Below, one piece after another: positions 38,089 through 46,630 of a DNA stretch of 64,000 nucleotides. The notes under the pieces were generated by a model that was not told the origin of the DNA, ran no database searches, and was given only the letters and a program-made list of their open reading frames with translations. A program made the translations under genes and the position numbers. This DNA is from Giesbergeria sp. (GTDB lineage Bacteria > Pseudomonadota > Gammaproteobacteria > Burkholderiales > Burkholderiaceae_C). The stretch is from contig NZ_JAQUCA010000005.1 of the NCBI RefSeq assembly GCF_028686475.1, positions 160,564-224,563 on the forward strand, written 5' to 3'. The first letter of the stretch is position 1. Each line of letters begins with the position of its first letter.

Positions 38089-41000
38089 ATGACAAATTCT
38101 GCCCCTACTGCCGCTGCTGCCAACACATCTCCGCCACCCGCGCCCAAGCCGCGCACAGGCTGGCGGCGTGCCGTGCGCTGGCTATGTGCTGGGCTGTTGC
38201 TACTGCTGCTGGCTTTGCTGTTGGCCGGAGCAGCAACCTGGGTTTGGATGGGCCGCGATAACTCCTTGCCCACCGTGCTGGATTTGGCCAAACGCTGGCT
38301 ACCGCCGGGCCACAGCCTAGAGGTGCGCCAAGCCCAAGGCTCTTTGCGCCAAGGGGGCCACATCGCTTGGCTACGCTGGCAAAGCCCCCGCTTGGCCGTA
38401 GAGGTGCAAGACATGCAGTTGCGTTGGCAATGGGCACCGTTGTGGCAGCGCCAGCTGCACATCGAGCAATGGGACATAGCCCGCTTGCACATCACCGCCA
38501 CCCCAGAGCCTGACCCACCCCCACCCCAGCCCCTAGAGCAGCTGCTGCTACCGTTAGCTTCTATCCAGCTGCCGTTTCAGGTGCAGCAGTTGGTATGGAG
38601 CAAAGGCAGCACTAGCGTAGAGGCCACGGCGCTGGCCGGTCACTATGGCTACGATGGGCAACTGCACCAAGTGCAGCTAGACCATTTCAAATTCGCCCAA
38701 GGACGTTACAGCGCCCAAGCGCGACTGCAAGCCCACGCGCCCATGCAGCTCCAAGCCCAAGTCAATGGGCAGGTGCAAACCAGCGTACCCCAAGTGGCCG
38801 CGCCTTTGTTGGTAGCCGCCCAAGCCAAACTCGACGGCACCTTGGCCGGTGCAGCCGCCCGCCTAGCACTACAAGCGCAATTAAGACCGGCAGAAACCAC
38901 CGCCGCACCACTGGCCGCCATGCGCGCGGATGTCCGCGCCCAAATTGCCCCGTGGGCCAGCCAGCCCTTAGAGCAAGCCCAAGCCCAGCTGCAAGGCTTA
39001 GACTTGGCAGCCTTGTGGCCGCAAGCGCCGCGCACGGCTTTGGCCGGACAAATCCACCTGACACCCCAACCGCCAGCGGGTTGGGCGCTCCAAGCCGACC
39101 TTCACAACACCCTGGCCGGGCCGTGGGACAAACAACGCCTACCCCTGCAAAAGTTACAAGCCCAAGCCCACTATGACGGCCAACAATGGCAGTTGCCGCA
39201 AGCACAAGTACAAGTGGGCAGCGGCCATATCGACTTGCAAGGCAGCTACACCCCCGCCACACGCACATTGCAAGGCAGCGCCAAATTACAAAATCTACCC
39301 CCAGCGGCCTTGCATAGCCGTCTGGATGCCGCCCCGCTGAATGGCCACTTACAGGCACACAGCCCTGATGGGGTGGCGGTCAATTTCACCGTCGATGTGC
39401 GCGCCGTGGCCAGCCCAAAACGCCATACTTTGCCCATTGAGCAGATACAAGCCCAAGGCCAGTGGCAAGCGCCGCTGCTGCACCTGCCACGCTTGCAAGC
39501 CCAAGCGCTGCAAGCCCAATTGCAAACCAAGGGCCTGAAACTGCGCTTTACCGAGGGCTTACCGCGGGTAGATGGCAGCATCACCTTGGACGTGCCCGGT
39601 GCCCAATTGCGCGCCAACGGCCACTGGAAAACAGCACAAGAAAGCCAAGGGCAGCTACAAGTGAACATCCGTGCCGCTGAGCAGGTGCAAACTTGGCTGC
39701 AATCCTTGCCCGGCGGTGCGGCAGCTGCCCTGTCGGGCCAAACCCTGCAAGGGCAAGCCCAACTGACGCTAGACTGGTCTGCGCGGCAAGCACGCTTGCG
39801 CCTAGAGAGCCAAGCACGCATCAACGGGCACGAGGCCCACTTGCACACCCAACTGCAAGCGACACCACAAGGCACCAATGCTTGGCAGGCCCAACTGGCC
39901 ACCTTCAAACTACAACTACAAACCCCCGCCCACCGCACCCCCTGGACGCTGGAACTCGGCCCATTGCAAGGGCGCTGGCAAGCTGCTGCCGCTGGTGCAA
40001 CCGCCAGCAGTGTAGAACTCTCGGCAGGCAGCGCCCGCCTCACCAGCCCCTTGCCCGGTGCCGTAGCGCTGCAATGGCAACCAGCACAACTGCGCTGGGG
40101 TGGCGCGCAGGGGCCAGAGTGGCAAAGCCGAGGCCATTTGCAAGGGCTGCCGCTGGCGTGGGTCGATGCTTTGGCCCCGGCACAAAGCCCCCTATTGGCC
40201 AAAGCCGGTTTATCGAGCCAACTGCTACTGCAAGGGGATTGGGACATCCAAACCCATCCCCAGCTGCGCGCCCAGTTGCAGCTGCAACGCGCCCAAGGCG
40301 ACTTGCAATTGCTGCACGACGAGCAACAAGCCGCCACCGCCGCCGGTTTACGCCAATTGCTGCTACAACTACAGGTAGAGCAAGAACAGTTGCGCGCCCA
40401 ATTTGTCTGGGATAGCGCCCAAGCTGGCCAAATCCAAGCCCAAGCGCAAAGCCGCTTGCAACGCCAAGGCACTGGCTGGACGTGGCCCGAAAACGCCCCC
40501 CTGGCCGCCCAAATCAAAGCCCAATTGCCCGACATGGGGGTTTGGTCAGTGCTCGCACCGCCGGGCTGGCGTATTCGTGGCACCTTAGACGCAGATACCA
40601 CCCTGTCGGGCAGCCGCCAAGCACCGCAATGGCAAGGGCGCATTGATGCCAAGCAATTGGCACTGCGCTCCTTGGTCGATGGCATTGATTTACACGATGG
40701 CCAACTGCGTACCGTGTTGCACAGCAACCGGCTAGAAATCAAAGAATGGTCTTGGCGCGGTGGTCAAGGCAGCCAGGCACGCATTGCCGGTTACAGCGGC
40801 AACCTAACCCCCGCGCCACGCGATGGCGGCTACCTGCAAGGCAGCGGAAACATCCACTGGAACCAAGGTGGCGCAGATTCTGGTATCCGCTTGCAGCTAG
40901 AGGCCCAAGCCCACGCCTTGCAAGTGCTGGTACGCGCCGATCGGCAAGCCAGCCTATCGGGCAAACTGCAAGCCCAACTCGAACAAGGCCAACTCACACT

Positions 41001-41892
41001 GCGCGGCCAATTGCAGGTCCATCGGGCCGCCATCTTGCTGCCCGATGCTTCGGCCCCACGCTTGGGCGAGGATGTGGTGGTGGTGCGCGCGGCCAGCCGC
41101 CTGGCCGCCGCCAAGGCCAAAGCATCCAGCGCCAGCACACCGGCGGCTCCCTCTGGCCCGGCGGTGCAAACGCGCAAACCGGTTGATTTGGCTATCGAGT
41201 TGGACTTGGGGCGCGATTTTGCCCTGCAAGGCCACGGCATTACAACCCGTCTGCGCGGACAGTTGGCCGTGCGTAGCGCCCCGGTGGCAGGTGCGCCCCT
41301 GCGCGTGACCGGAGAAATCCGCACCGAACAGGGCCGCTACCGTGCTTGGGGCCAATTGCTAGACATCGAAACCGGCCTGCTGCGCTTTAACGGCACGCAC
41401 GACAACCCGGCACTCGATATGCTGGCCATCCGCCCCAACATCAGCGTGCGCGCCGGGGTGCAGGTCAGTGGTACAGCACAACAACCGCTGGTGCGCCTGT
41501 ATGCCGACCCCGATTTGCCCGATGCTGAAAAATTGGCCTGGGTGGTCACCGGGCGCAGCAGTGCCGCTGGCGGTGCCGAAGCAGCGCTACTACAACAAGC
41601 CGCCTTGGCCTTGCTGGGGCAAAAAGGCGGCGATAGCGCCAGCGTAGCGCAAAAGCTGGGACTCGATGAAATCGGCTTCAAAGCCCCAGAGGGCAGCAAT
41701 GGTGCCAGCACGGCCGCCATCACCTTGGGCAAACGCCTGTCCAGCAAACTTTATCTGACCTATGAGCATGGTTTATCTGGAGCGGTGGGCGTGATTTCTA
41801 TTTTTTACGATTTATCACGCCGCCTGAGCTTGCGCGGCCAAACCGGCAGCCAAAGCGCTTTAGACCTCATCTACACCGTGCGCCACGATTGA
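38089..41892 (+). CDS. tamB: TamB-like translocation and assembly module protein
   Basis: 1267 residues from the ATG at 38089; a TTG at 38077 is also possible. One membrane anchor lies near residues 30-52 (LCAGLLLLLLALLLAG), then a very long Gln/Ala/Leu-rich beta-helical region. The C-terminal DUF490 domain is at about 930-1267, with RYRAWGQLLDIETGLLRFNG, DPDLPDAEKLAWVVTGRSS and LYLTYEHGL. It spans the periplasm and couples to TamA. The heavy Gln content (AQLQLQ repeats) is more marked than in typical relatives. Confidence 0.92.
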   Translation: MTNSAPTAAAANTSPPPAPKPRTGWRRAVRWLCAGLLLLLLALLLAGAATWVWMGRDNSLPTVLDLAKRWLPPGHSLEVRQAQGSLRQGGHIAWLRWQSPRLAVEVQDMQLRWQWAPLWQRQLHIEQWDIARLHITATPEPDPPPPQPLEQLLLPLASIQLPFQVQQLVWSKGSTSVEATALAGHYGYDGQLHQVQLDHFKFAQGRYSAQARLQAHAPMQLQAQVNGQVQTSVPQVAAPLLVAAQAKLDGTLAGAAARLALQAQLRPAETTAAPLAAMRADVRAQIAPWASQPLEQAQAQLQGLDLAALWPQAPRTALAGQIHLTPQPPAGWALQADLHNTLAGPWDKQRLPLQKLQAQAHYDGQQWQLPQAQVQVGSGHIDLQGSYTPATRTLQGSAKLQNLPPAALHSRLDAAPLNGHLQAHSPDGVAVNFTVDVRAVASPKRHTLPIEQIQAQGQWQAPLLHLPRLQAQALQAQLQTKGLKLRFTEGLPRVDGSITLDVPGAQLRANGHWKTAQESQGQLQVNIRAAEQVQTWLQSLPGGAAAALSGQTLQGQAQLTLDWSARQARLRLESQARINGHEAHLHTQLQATPQGTNAWQAQLATFKLQLQTPAHRTPWTLELGPLQGRWQAAAAGATASSVELSAGSARLTSPLPGAVALQWQPAQLRWGGAQGPEWQSRGHLQGLPLAWVDALAPAQSPLLAKAGLSSQLLLQGDWDIQTHPQLRAQLQLQRAQGDLQLLHDEQQAATAAGLRQLLLQLQVEQEQLRAQFVWDSAQAGQIQAQAQSRLQRQGTGWTWPENAPLAAQIKAQLPDMGVWSVLAPPGWRIRGTLDADTTLSGSRQAPQWQGRIDAKQLALRSLVDGIDLHDGQLRTVLHSNRLEIKEWSWRGGQGSQARIAGYSGNLTPAPRDGGYLQGSGNIHWNQGGADSGIRLQLEAQAHALQVLVRADRQASLSGKLQAQLEQGQLTLRGQLQVHRAAILLPDASAPRLGEDVVVVRAASRLAAAKAKASSASTPAAPSGPAVQTRKPVDLAIELDLGRDFALQGHGITTRLRGQLAVRSAPVAGAPLRVTGEIRTEQGRYRAWGQLLDIETGLLRFNGTHDNPALDMLAIRPNISVRAGVQVSGTAQQPLVRLYADPDLPDAEKLAWVVTGRSSAAGGAEAALLQQAALALLGQKGGDSASVAQKLGLDEIGFKAPEGSNGASTAAITLGKRLSSKLYLTYEHGLSGAVGVISIFYDLSRRLSLRGQTGSQSALDLIYTVRHD

Positions 41893-41918
41893 AATGGGTG
41901 CGTGAGCCTGCTTACAAT
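41889..41918 (+). promoter_or_regulatory. predicted tRNA-Arg promoter overlapping the tamB stop
   Basis: TTGAAA (41889-41894) overlaps the tamB TGA, and TACAAT (41913-41918) follows after 18 bp. Each hexamer has 5 of 6 consensus bases. The predicted start is about 8 bp before the tRNA. Confidence 0.65.
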
Positions 41919-41932
41919 AGCGGGCTTCGCGT

Positions 41933-42007
41933 CTCGCCGTAGTTCAATGGATAGAACGAGTGCCTCCTAAGCGCTAAATACAGGTTCGATTCCTGTCGGC
42001 GGGACCA
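41933..42007 (+). tRNA. tRNA-Arg (anticodon CCT)
   Basis: 75 nt including CCA. Acceptor CTCGCCG pairs with CGGCGGG (one G-U). D-stem GTTC/GAAC, anticodon stem AGTGC/GCGCT with loop CTCCTAA, T-stem ACAGG/CCTGT. Reads AGG. The region behind it carries an integrase remnant, as behind tRNA-Leu. Confidence 0.95.
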
Positions 42008-42336
42008 TAGGACAATTTCAGGATAATTCAAGCCGTATCAAAAGCCCCTTGCCTCCTTAGGTACAGGGGCTTTTTGTTGTCTTATATCGTGTCATAAGCC
42101 ATCATGGCAGCTTACTTTTTTGTTGGTTCTTTTGTTGGTTCCCAAACCAAAGCACCAACAGGCACCAACAGGGGATGCACCGTGGCACTGACCGATACCT
42201 CTATCAAGGATGCAAAGCCGTAGGCGACAAAAAAAGCGATGGCGGGGGCTGTATCTGCATATCAAGGCAAAAAGCAAACTCTGGCGCATGGCCTACCGTA
42301 TCCACGGCCAACAGAAAACGCTGTATATCGGCGCTT
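42008..42336 (+). repeat. long direct repeat behind tRNA-Arg, partner of 34305-34636
   Basis: Aligns with the stretch behind the second tRNA-Leu, including terminator, spacer motifs and integrase 5-prime end. Two deletions relative to that copy, 13 bp and 1 bp, fall inside the integrase part. Confidence 0.85.
42041..42077 (+). terminator. intrinsic terminator after tRNA-Arg
   Basis: Stem of the AGCCCCT/AGGGGCT type followed by TTTTTGTTG, the same element as at 34337-34373. Confidence 0.78.
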
Positions 42337-42384
42337 ACCCCGCTGTATCGCTGGTGCAAGCCCGCGCCGCCCGTCAAAATTCTG
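42182..42384 (+). pseudogene. frameshifted N-terminal remnant of a P4-type tyrosine integrase
   Basis: From a GTG at 42182: VALTDTSIKDAKP, then a stop caused by a 13-bp deletion relative to the copy at 34481. With a further 1-bp shift it continues with the integrase block WRMAYRIHGQQKTLYIGAYP and AVSLVQARAARQ. Similarity ends near 42384. Only about the first 70 residues of an integrase of about 400 are left. DUF1841 follows on the other strand. Confidence 0.82.
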
Positions 42385-42426
42385 ACCACTACCGAGACAG
42401 GTAAAACGCACACCGCGCAGCAGGTC

Positions 42427-42861
42427 TTAATCGCGCGTAGCGCGCCGTTGCACGGCGGCCACATAGGCATCGCCATCTGGGGGGCTGCCCGAGCGCTGGC
42501 TGTCCCAAAGCATTTGGCCTAAACATTCCATCGCGGCGTGGTGGGCATCGTGCAAAGAATCCAAACGTTTCGCCAACAACTCCACTGCTTGGCGAATACC
42601 GCGCGGCTGGTCAATGCTGCACTGCTCACTGATGGACAGGTGCATGGACAGGTGCAAAAACGGATTGGTTTGCTCTGGGGTTTGGTCGTAATTGCGCGCA
42701 ATGGCGGCATCCACATCGGCCAAATCGGCCAGGTATTCGGGATGCTCGGCAATCCACAAGCTGGCCAAGGTTTCTATGGCTTGCATGGGTGCGCCGCTTT
42801 GGGCTTTGGCGTGGGCGGCGCAAAAAAAGCGCCGCACATCGGCTTGAGAGGGATTGAACAT
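42427..42861 (-). CDS. DUF1841 family protein
   Basis: 144 residues from the ATG at 42861. MFNPSQADVRRFFCAAHAKA, HPEYLADL, TNPFLHLSMHLSISEQCSIDQPRGI and HDAHHAAMECLGQMLWDSQRSG form a conserved His-rich pattern known from betaproteobacterial DUF1841 proteins. The conserved HLSMHL and HDAHH motifs could bind a metal. Function is unknown. It ends next to the integrase scar. Confidence 0.88.
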   Translation of the reverse strand: MFNPSQADVRRFFCAAHAKAQSGAPMQAIETLASLWIAEHPEYLADLADVDAAIARNYDQTPEQTNPFLHLSMHLSISEQCSIDQPRGIRQAVELLAKRLDSLHDAHHAAMECLGQMLWDSQRSGSPPDGDAYVAAVQRRATRD

Positions 42862-42921
42862 GGCAGCAAGCGTAGCATGGGCCACGCCTGCACGCATTCA
42901 TGCCCTCATGCCCTCATGCCC

Positions 42922-43560
42922 TCACACGCGCCAGATGGGCAACTGCCAATTGCGCCACAGCGCCAGCCCGCGCAGCCCAGCGGTAACCACGACACAGGCC
43001 ACCACCGTCAGCCACGCTGGGCTATCCAATTGACGCAGGCCAATATCGGCCCACCCCCCCACAAAGGCACACAGGGCATAGGGACGATGGTCTTGAAAGG
43101 CTTGCGGGATTTCATTGCACAGCACATCGCGCAGCACACCGCCAAACACGCCGGTAATCACCCCCATCATCACCGCCACCAAGGCGGGCAATTGCGCGGC
43201 AGTGGCCATATCGACACCCACCGCAGCAAATAAGCCCAAACCGATGGCATCGGGCAAGAGCATGGCGCGCTCGGTCGGTTGAAAATGGCGCTGGCGCATA
43301 AACAGCATGGCCGTTACCGAGAGCGCCAGAATGCCCCAAATAAAATTAACGTTCCGCACCCAAAAAAAGGGCCGTTGGTCGAGCAGTAAATCGCGCAGCG
43401 TGCCGCCACCAAAGGCAGCTACAAAAGCCACCACGCACACGCCGACAATATCCAGCCGCTTGCGCGCCGCCATGATGACACCGGACAAGGCAAAGGCAAT
43501 CGTGGCCGCCACCTCAATCAGGTAGAGCAGCGCTTCAAAGGGGGTAGCAAACCAGTTCAT
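42922..43560 (-). CDS. TRIC-type cation channel family membrane protein (UPF0126)
   Basis: 212 residues, about seven hydrophobic segments in an inverted repeat. Each half carries a Gly-rich signature: VAFVAAFGGGTLRDLLLDQRPF and GVITGVFGGVLRDVLCNEIP. Prokaryotic relatives form trimeric potassium-permeable channels. The ATG overlaps the trmL stop (ATGA), so translation is coupled. A physiological role is not known. Confidence 0.88.
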   Translation of the reverse strand: MNWFATPFEALLYLIEVAATIAFALSGVIMAARKRLDIVGVCVVAFVAAFGGGTLRDLLLDQRPFFWVRNVNFIWGILALSVTAMLFMRQRHFQPTERAMLLPDAIGLGLFAAVGVDMATAAQLPALVAVMMGVITGVFGGVLRDVLCNEIPQAFQDHRPYALCAFVGGWADIGLRQLDSPAWLTVVACVVVTAGLRGLALWRNWQLPIWRV

Positions 43561-44042
43561 GGGGTATTTTCGGGAGGGGAATAGGCAAAATTATGCTGTC
43601 GCCACGCCTCAAACACCGTCACTGCCACGGCATTGGATAAATTCAGGCTACGCTGGCCGGGCACCATCGGCAGGCGCAAGCGTTGCGCTGGGGCAAAGGT
43701 CTCGCGCAACTCGGGGGCCAAGCCCCGGGTTTCCGAGCCAAACACCAGCCAATCGCCCGCTGCAAAGCTCACCTCATGCACCTGCCGCGTGCCCCGCGTG
43801 GTCAGGGCAAACATGCGGCGGGTATCGGGTTGGGTTTGCTGTAAAAAAGCGGCCCAGTTGGCATAGCGCAACACTTGGGCATATTCGTGGTAATCCAGCC
43901 CGGCGCGGCGCATCAGGCGGTCTTCCATCGAAAAGCCCAGCGGCTCGACCAAATGCAGCGTGCAGCCGGTATTGGCCGCCAAGCGGATGATATTGCCCGT
44001 GTTGGGCGGGATTTCGGGTTCAACCAAAACAATATGAAACAT
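43557..44042 (-). CDS. trmL: tRNA (cytidine/uridine-34 2-prime-O)-methyltransferase
   Basis: 161 residues, a minimal SPOUT domain with no extra RNA-binding part, as in TrmL. VEPEIPPNTGNIIRLAANTG is motif 1, LVFGSETRGLAPEL motif 2, and LPMVPGQRSLNLSNAVAVTVFEA motif 3. It methylates the wobble base of tRNA-Leu isoacceptors. It precedes the TRIC-like gene with a 4-bp overlap. Confidence 0.94.
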   Translation of the reverse strand: MFHIVLVEPEIPPNTGNIIRLAANTGCTLHLVEPLGFSMEDRLMRRAGLDYHEYAQVLRYANWAAFLQQTQPDTRRMFALTTRGTRQVHEVSFAAGDWLVFGSETRGLAPELRETFAPAQRLRLPMVPGQRSLNLSNAVAVTVFEAWRQHNFAYSPPENTP

Positions 44043-44087
44043 GGCGCGTATTGTCCGCCAGTGTGGCCCTCAGATTGGCGGGTGGGG

Positions 44088-44804
44088 CTATGGCGTGCGC
44101 GCAACCACCAGCGCGGTGATATGGGCTGCTCCCGCTTGGCGCAACACCTGTGCAGCAGTGTGCAAGGTGGTGCCGGTGGTCATGACATCGTCCAACAACA
44201 CGATGCGCTGGCCTTGCACCTCGGGCAGGCGTTGTGGGACGATGGCAAAAGCGCCTTGCAAATTCTCTAACCGTTGGGCGCGGTTGAGGCTGCTTTGCGC
44301 CGGGGTATCGCGCACGCGCAGCAGCACATGGGCATCTGCTTTATCGGGGGCCAAAGCACGCGCCAGCAATAACGTTTGGTGAAAACCACGCTGGCGCAGC
44401 CGTTGCGGCGATAAAGGCAAGGGCAAGACCGCATCAGCAGCGTCCAAGGCCGGTTCAGCCCACGGAGTACTGCGTAACAACAACGCCAGCGTGCGCGCCC
44501 AACCGGGGTCCCCGTGGAATTTATAGGCACTGAGGATGCGTTCCCACGGAAAACCATAATCCACGGCGGCCACACAGGCATCCAACGGCGGCGGTTGGCG
44601 CACACACTGTTGGCAGTGGGATACGCCCAGCGGCACCGGTAACGCACAGCTGCGACAGCGCAAACGCGGTTGGGCAAAGCGGGCCACGCAGTCTTCACAC
44701 AGGCGCTGTGCTGGCCAAGCGTGGCAAACTTCACACTGGCTAGGCAGGCGCGCCAGCCAACGTTGCCACAGCGGAGAAACCTTAGCTAAGAAAGGATGGG
44801 GCAT
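44088..44804 (-). CDS. ComF family phosphoribosyltransferase-like protein
   Basis: 238 residues from the ATG at 44804; a start at 44849 would overlap the divergent gene. Four Cys pairs near the N-terminus (CEVCHAW, CEDC, CRSC, CQQC) suggest zinc binding. The C-terminal PRT fold has the PRPP motif IVLLDDVMTTGTTLHTAA. Relatives are needed for DNA uptake in competent bacteria, but the gene is common in species not known to be competent. Confidence 0.88.
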   Translation of the reverse strand: MPHPFLAKVSPLWQRWLARLPSQCEVCHAWPAQRLCEDCVARFAQPRLRCRSCALPVPLGVSHCQQCVRQPPPLDACVAAVDYGFPWERILSAYKFHGDPGWARTLALLLRSTPWAEPALDAADAVLPLPLSPQRLRQRGFHQTLLLARALAPDKADAHVLLRVRDTPAQSSLNRAQRLENLQGAFAIVPQRLPEVQGQRIVLLDDVMTTGTTLHTAAQVLRQAGAAHITALVVARTP

Positions 44805-44847
44805 GATGGTGTCCAATATACGCGCTGCCGCTTCCTTGCTGTGACCC

Positions 44848-45783
44848 ATGCCATCGTCTGCTACTTCTACTGCCCAACAAACACCCCCCACCATCGACCC
44901 GGTGGCCGCGCACCGCTGGCACCACGCCGCCAACCCGCCCGCCACAGCGCTGGCATCACCTTGGCTGCATGAGGAAGTGGCCCGGCGCATGGAAGACCGC
45001 CTTAGCTGGATACGCCAAGCCCCGGCCAGTTGGTGCCATTGGGACCCCGTGCGCGGCGGCCTGCAAGCCCATGCCTTGCTACGCCAACGCTATCCGCAAG
45101 CCCAGTGCTACATCACCGAGACTGCCCCCCAGCGCCAAGCCACGGCCCCACAAGCCCTAACCCCCCCTTGGTGGAGCGCTGCCCGCTGGACGGGGGCCGC
45201 ACAGCAGTTTGGCCCGCCTGCCGATGGGGCGGTGCAAATGCTCTGGGCCAATATGGCACTGCACATGCACCCACAGCCGCAAGCGTTACTCGCCCAATGG
45301 CAGCGCGCCTTGGCGGTCAATGGCTACTTAATGTTCTCTTGCCTTGGGCCAGACACCCTGCGCGAACTGCGCCCCCTGTACGCTGCCTTGGGCTGGCCAC
45401 CCCTGAGCCACGATTACACCGACATGCACGACTGGGGCGATATGCTGGTGCATACTGGCTTTGCCGAGCCAGTGATGGACATGGAACGCATCACCCTGAC
45501 CTTTGCCAGCCCAGAGCGCCTGCTGCAAGAATTGCGCGAACTCGGGCGCAACCTGCACCCACAGCGTTTTGCGGGTTTGCGTGGCCGCCGCTGGCACAGC
45601 CAACTGTTGGCCCAACTGCAAACGCTGGCCCAGCCCGCAGACAATGGGGCCTTAGCACTCACCTTTGAAATCATCTACGGCCACGCCTTCAAGCCTGCGC
45701 CGCGCCTGCGCGTGGCTGCCGAAAGCGCGGTCTCTTTGCAAGACATGCGCGCCATGCTGCGCGGTGGCCCTCCAGCACGATAA
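44848..45783 (+). CDS. BioC-like methyltransferase with degenerate SAM loop
   Basis: 311 residues. The overall pattern resembles the malonyl-ACP methyltransferase BioC: MLWANMALHMHPQPQALLAQW, LMFSCLGPDTLRELRPLY, HDWGDMLVHTGFAEPVMDME, and TFEIIYGHAFKP. But the glycine-rich SAM loop, usually D-x-G-C-G-x-G after the WI segment, reads HWDPVRGG. Either SAM binding is weak or the protein has another role. No other bio genes are near. It diverges from comF. Confidence 0.75.
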   Translation: MPSSATSTAQQTPPTIDPVAAHRWHHAANPPATALASPWLHEEVARRMEDRLSWIRQAPASWCHWDPVRGGLQAHALLRQRYPQAQCYITETAPQRQATAPQALTPPWWSAARWTGAAQQFGPPADGAVQMLWANMALHMHPQPQALLAQWQRALAVNGYLMFSCLGPDTLRELRPLYAALGWPPLSHDYTDMHDWGDMLVHTGFAEPVMDMERITLTFASPERLLQELRELGRNLHPQRFAGLRGRRWHSQLLAQLQTLAQPADNGALALTFEIIYGHAFKPAPRLRVAAESAVSLQDMRAMLRGGPPAR

Positions 45784-45796
45784 GCAGAGAAGTACC

Positions 45797-46420
45797 ATGC
45801 AAAAAAGATTTTTTTTACAACTGTTCGGCACCAGCGCTATTGCTTTGGCCAGTGGGGGCCTGCTTGGGGGCTGCTCCCAAGATGCCCCCCAGTTTCGGGG
45901 CGTGAATATCACTGGGGCCGATTACGCGCGCGACTTTGCCCTGACCGACCACCACGGCCAGCCGCGCCGCTTGCAAGACTTTCGCGGCAAAGTGGTGATT
46001 GTGTTTTTTGGCTACACCCAATGCCCCGATGTCTGCCCCACCTCCTTGCAAGAACTGGCCCAAGCCAAAGAGCTGCTTGGCCCCGAGGGCGACAAGCTGC
46101 AAGGTATTTTTATCAGCGTGGACCCCGAGCGCGACCAGCCCGAGATGCTCAAAGCCTACATGGCCAATTTTGACCCCAGCTTTATCGCCCTGCGCCCCAC
46201 GCCCGAACAACTGCCAGCCCTGACCAAAGACTTCAAAATCTATTACAAAAAGGTAGATGGCCCCACGCCCACCAGCTACACCCTAGACCACTCCGCTGGC
46301 AGCTACCTGTACGACCCCGCCGGTCAACTGCGCGTCTATGCCCGTTACGGCAGCGGTGCCCAAGCGCTGGCTGATGATGTACGGATACTGTTGCAACAAA
46401 AGGTATCTTCTAAGCCTTAA
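45797..46420 (+). CDS. SCO1/SenC copper chaperone lipoprotein
   Basis: 207 residues from the ATG at 45797. The N-terminus has a hydrophobic segment and a lipobox (GGLLGGC), so it is probably lipid-anchored outside the inner membrane. A thioredoxin fold contains the copper site Cys76 and Cys80 in TQCPDVCPTS and His165 in TLDHSAGSY. It would deliver copper to cytochrome c oxidase CuA. No oxidase genes are in the window. Confidence 0.93.
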   Translation: MQKRFFLQLFGTSAIALASGGLLGGCSQDAPQFRGVNITGADYARDFALTDHHGQPRRLQDFRGKVVIVFFGYTQCPDVCPTSLQELAQAKELLGPEGDKLQGIFISVDPERDQPEMLKAYMANFDPSFIALRPTPEQLPALTKDFKIYYKKVDGPTPTSYTLDHSAGSYLYDPAGQLRVYARYGSGAQALADDVRILLQQKVSSKP

Positions 46421-46630
46421 ATAGACCCCGCACGGCAGAGAAAATCATCAACTACACCACATTTACCTGCGCTTGTGGGCCAAAAAGTGGCCGAGCTACG
46501 GGATTTCCCTATAGTTTAGGCGCGCAACTTGCTTAGAGTGGGAAGAGTCTTTCCACCCCCCCGCCCGGCCAGTGGGCTGATGGCAACCGTGCTGCATGAG
46601 CGCGGTTGTGGCAGAACAGGAGCCGTACCG

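Noticed and set aside
39246..40742. Minus-strand open frame of about 500 codons inside tamB
   Set aside because: A reverse-frame artefact of the Gln/Ala-rich tamB; the product is a Ser/Cys/Trp-rich string without domains.
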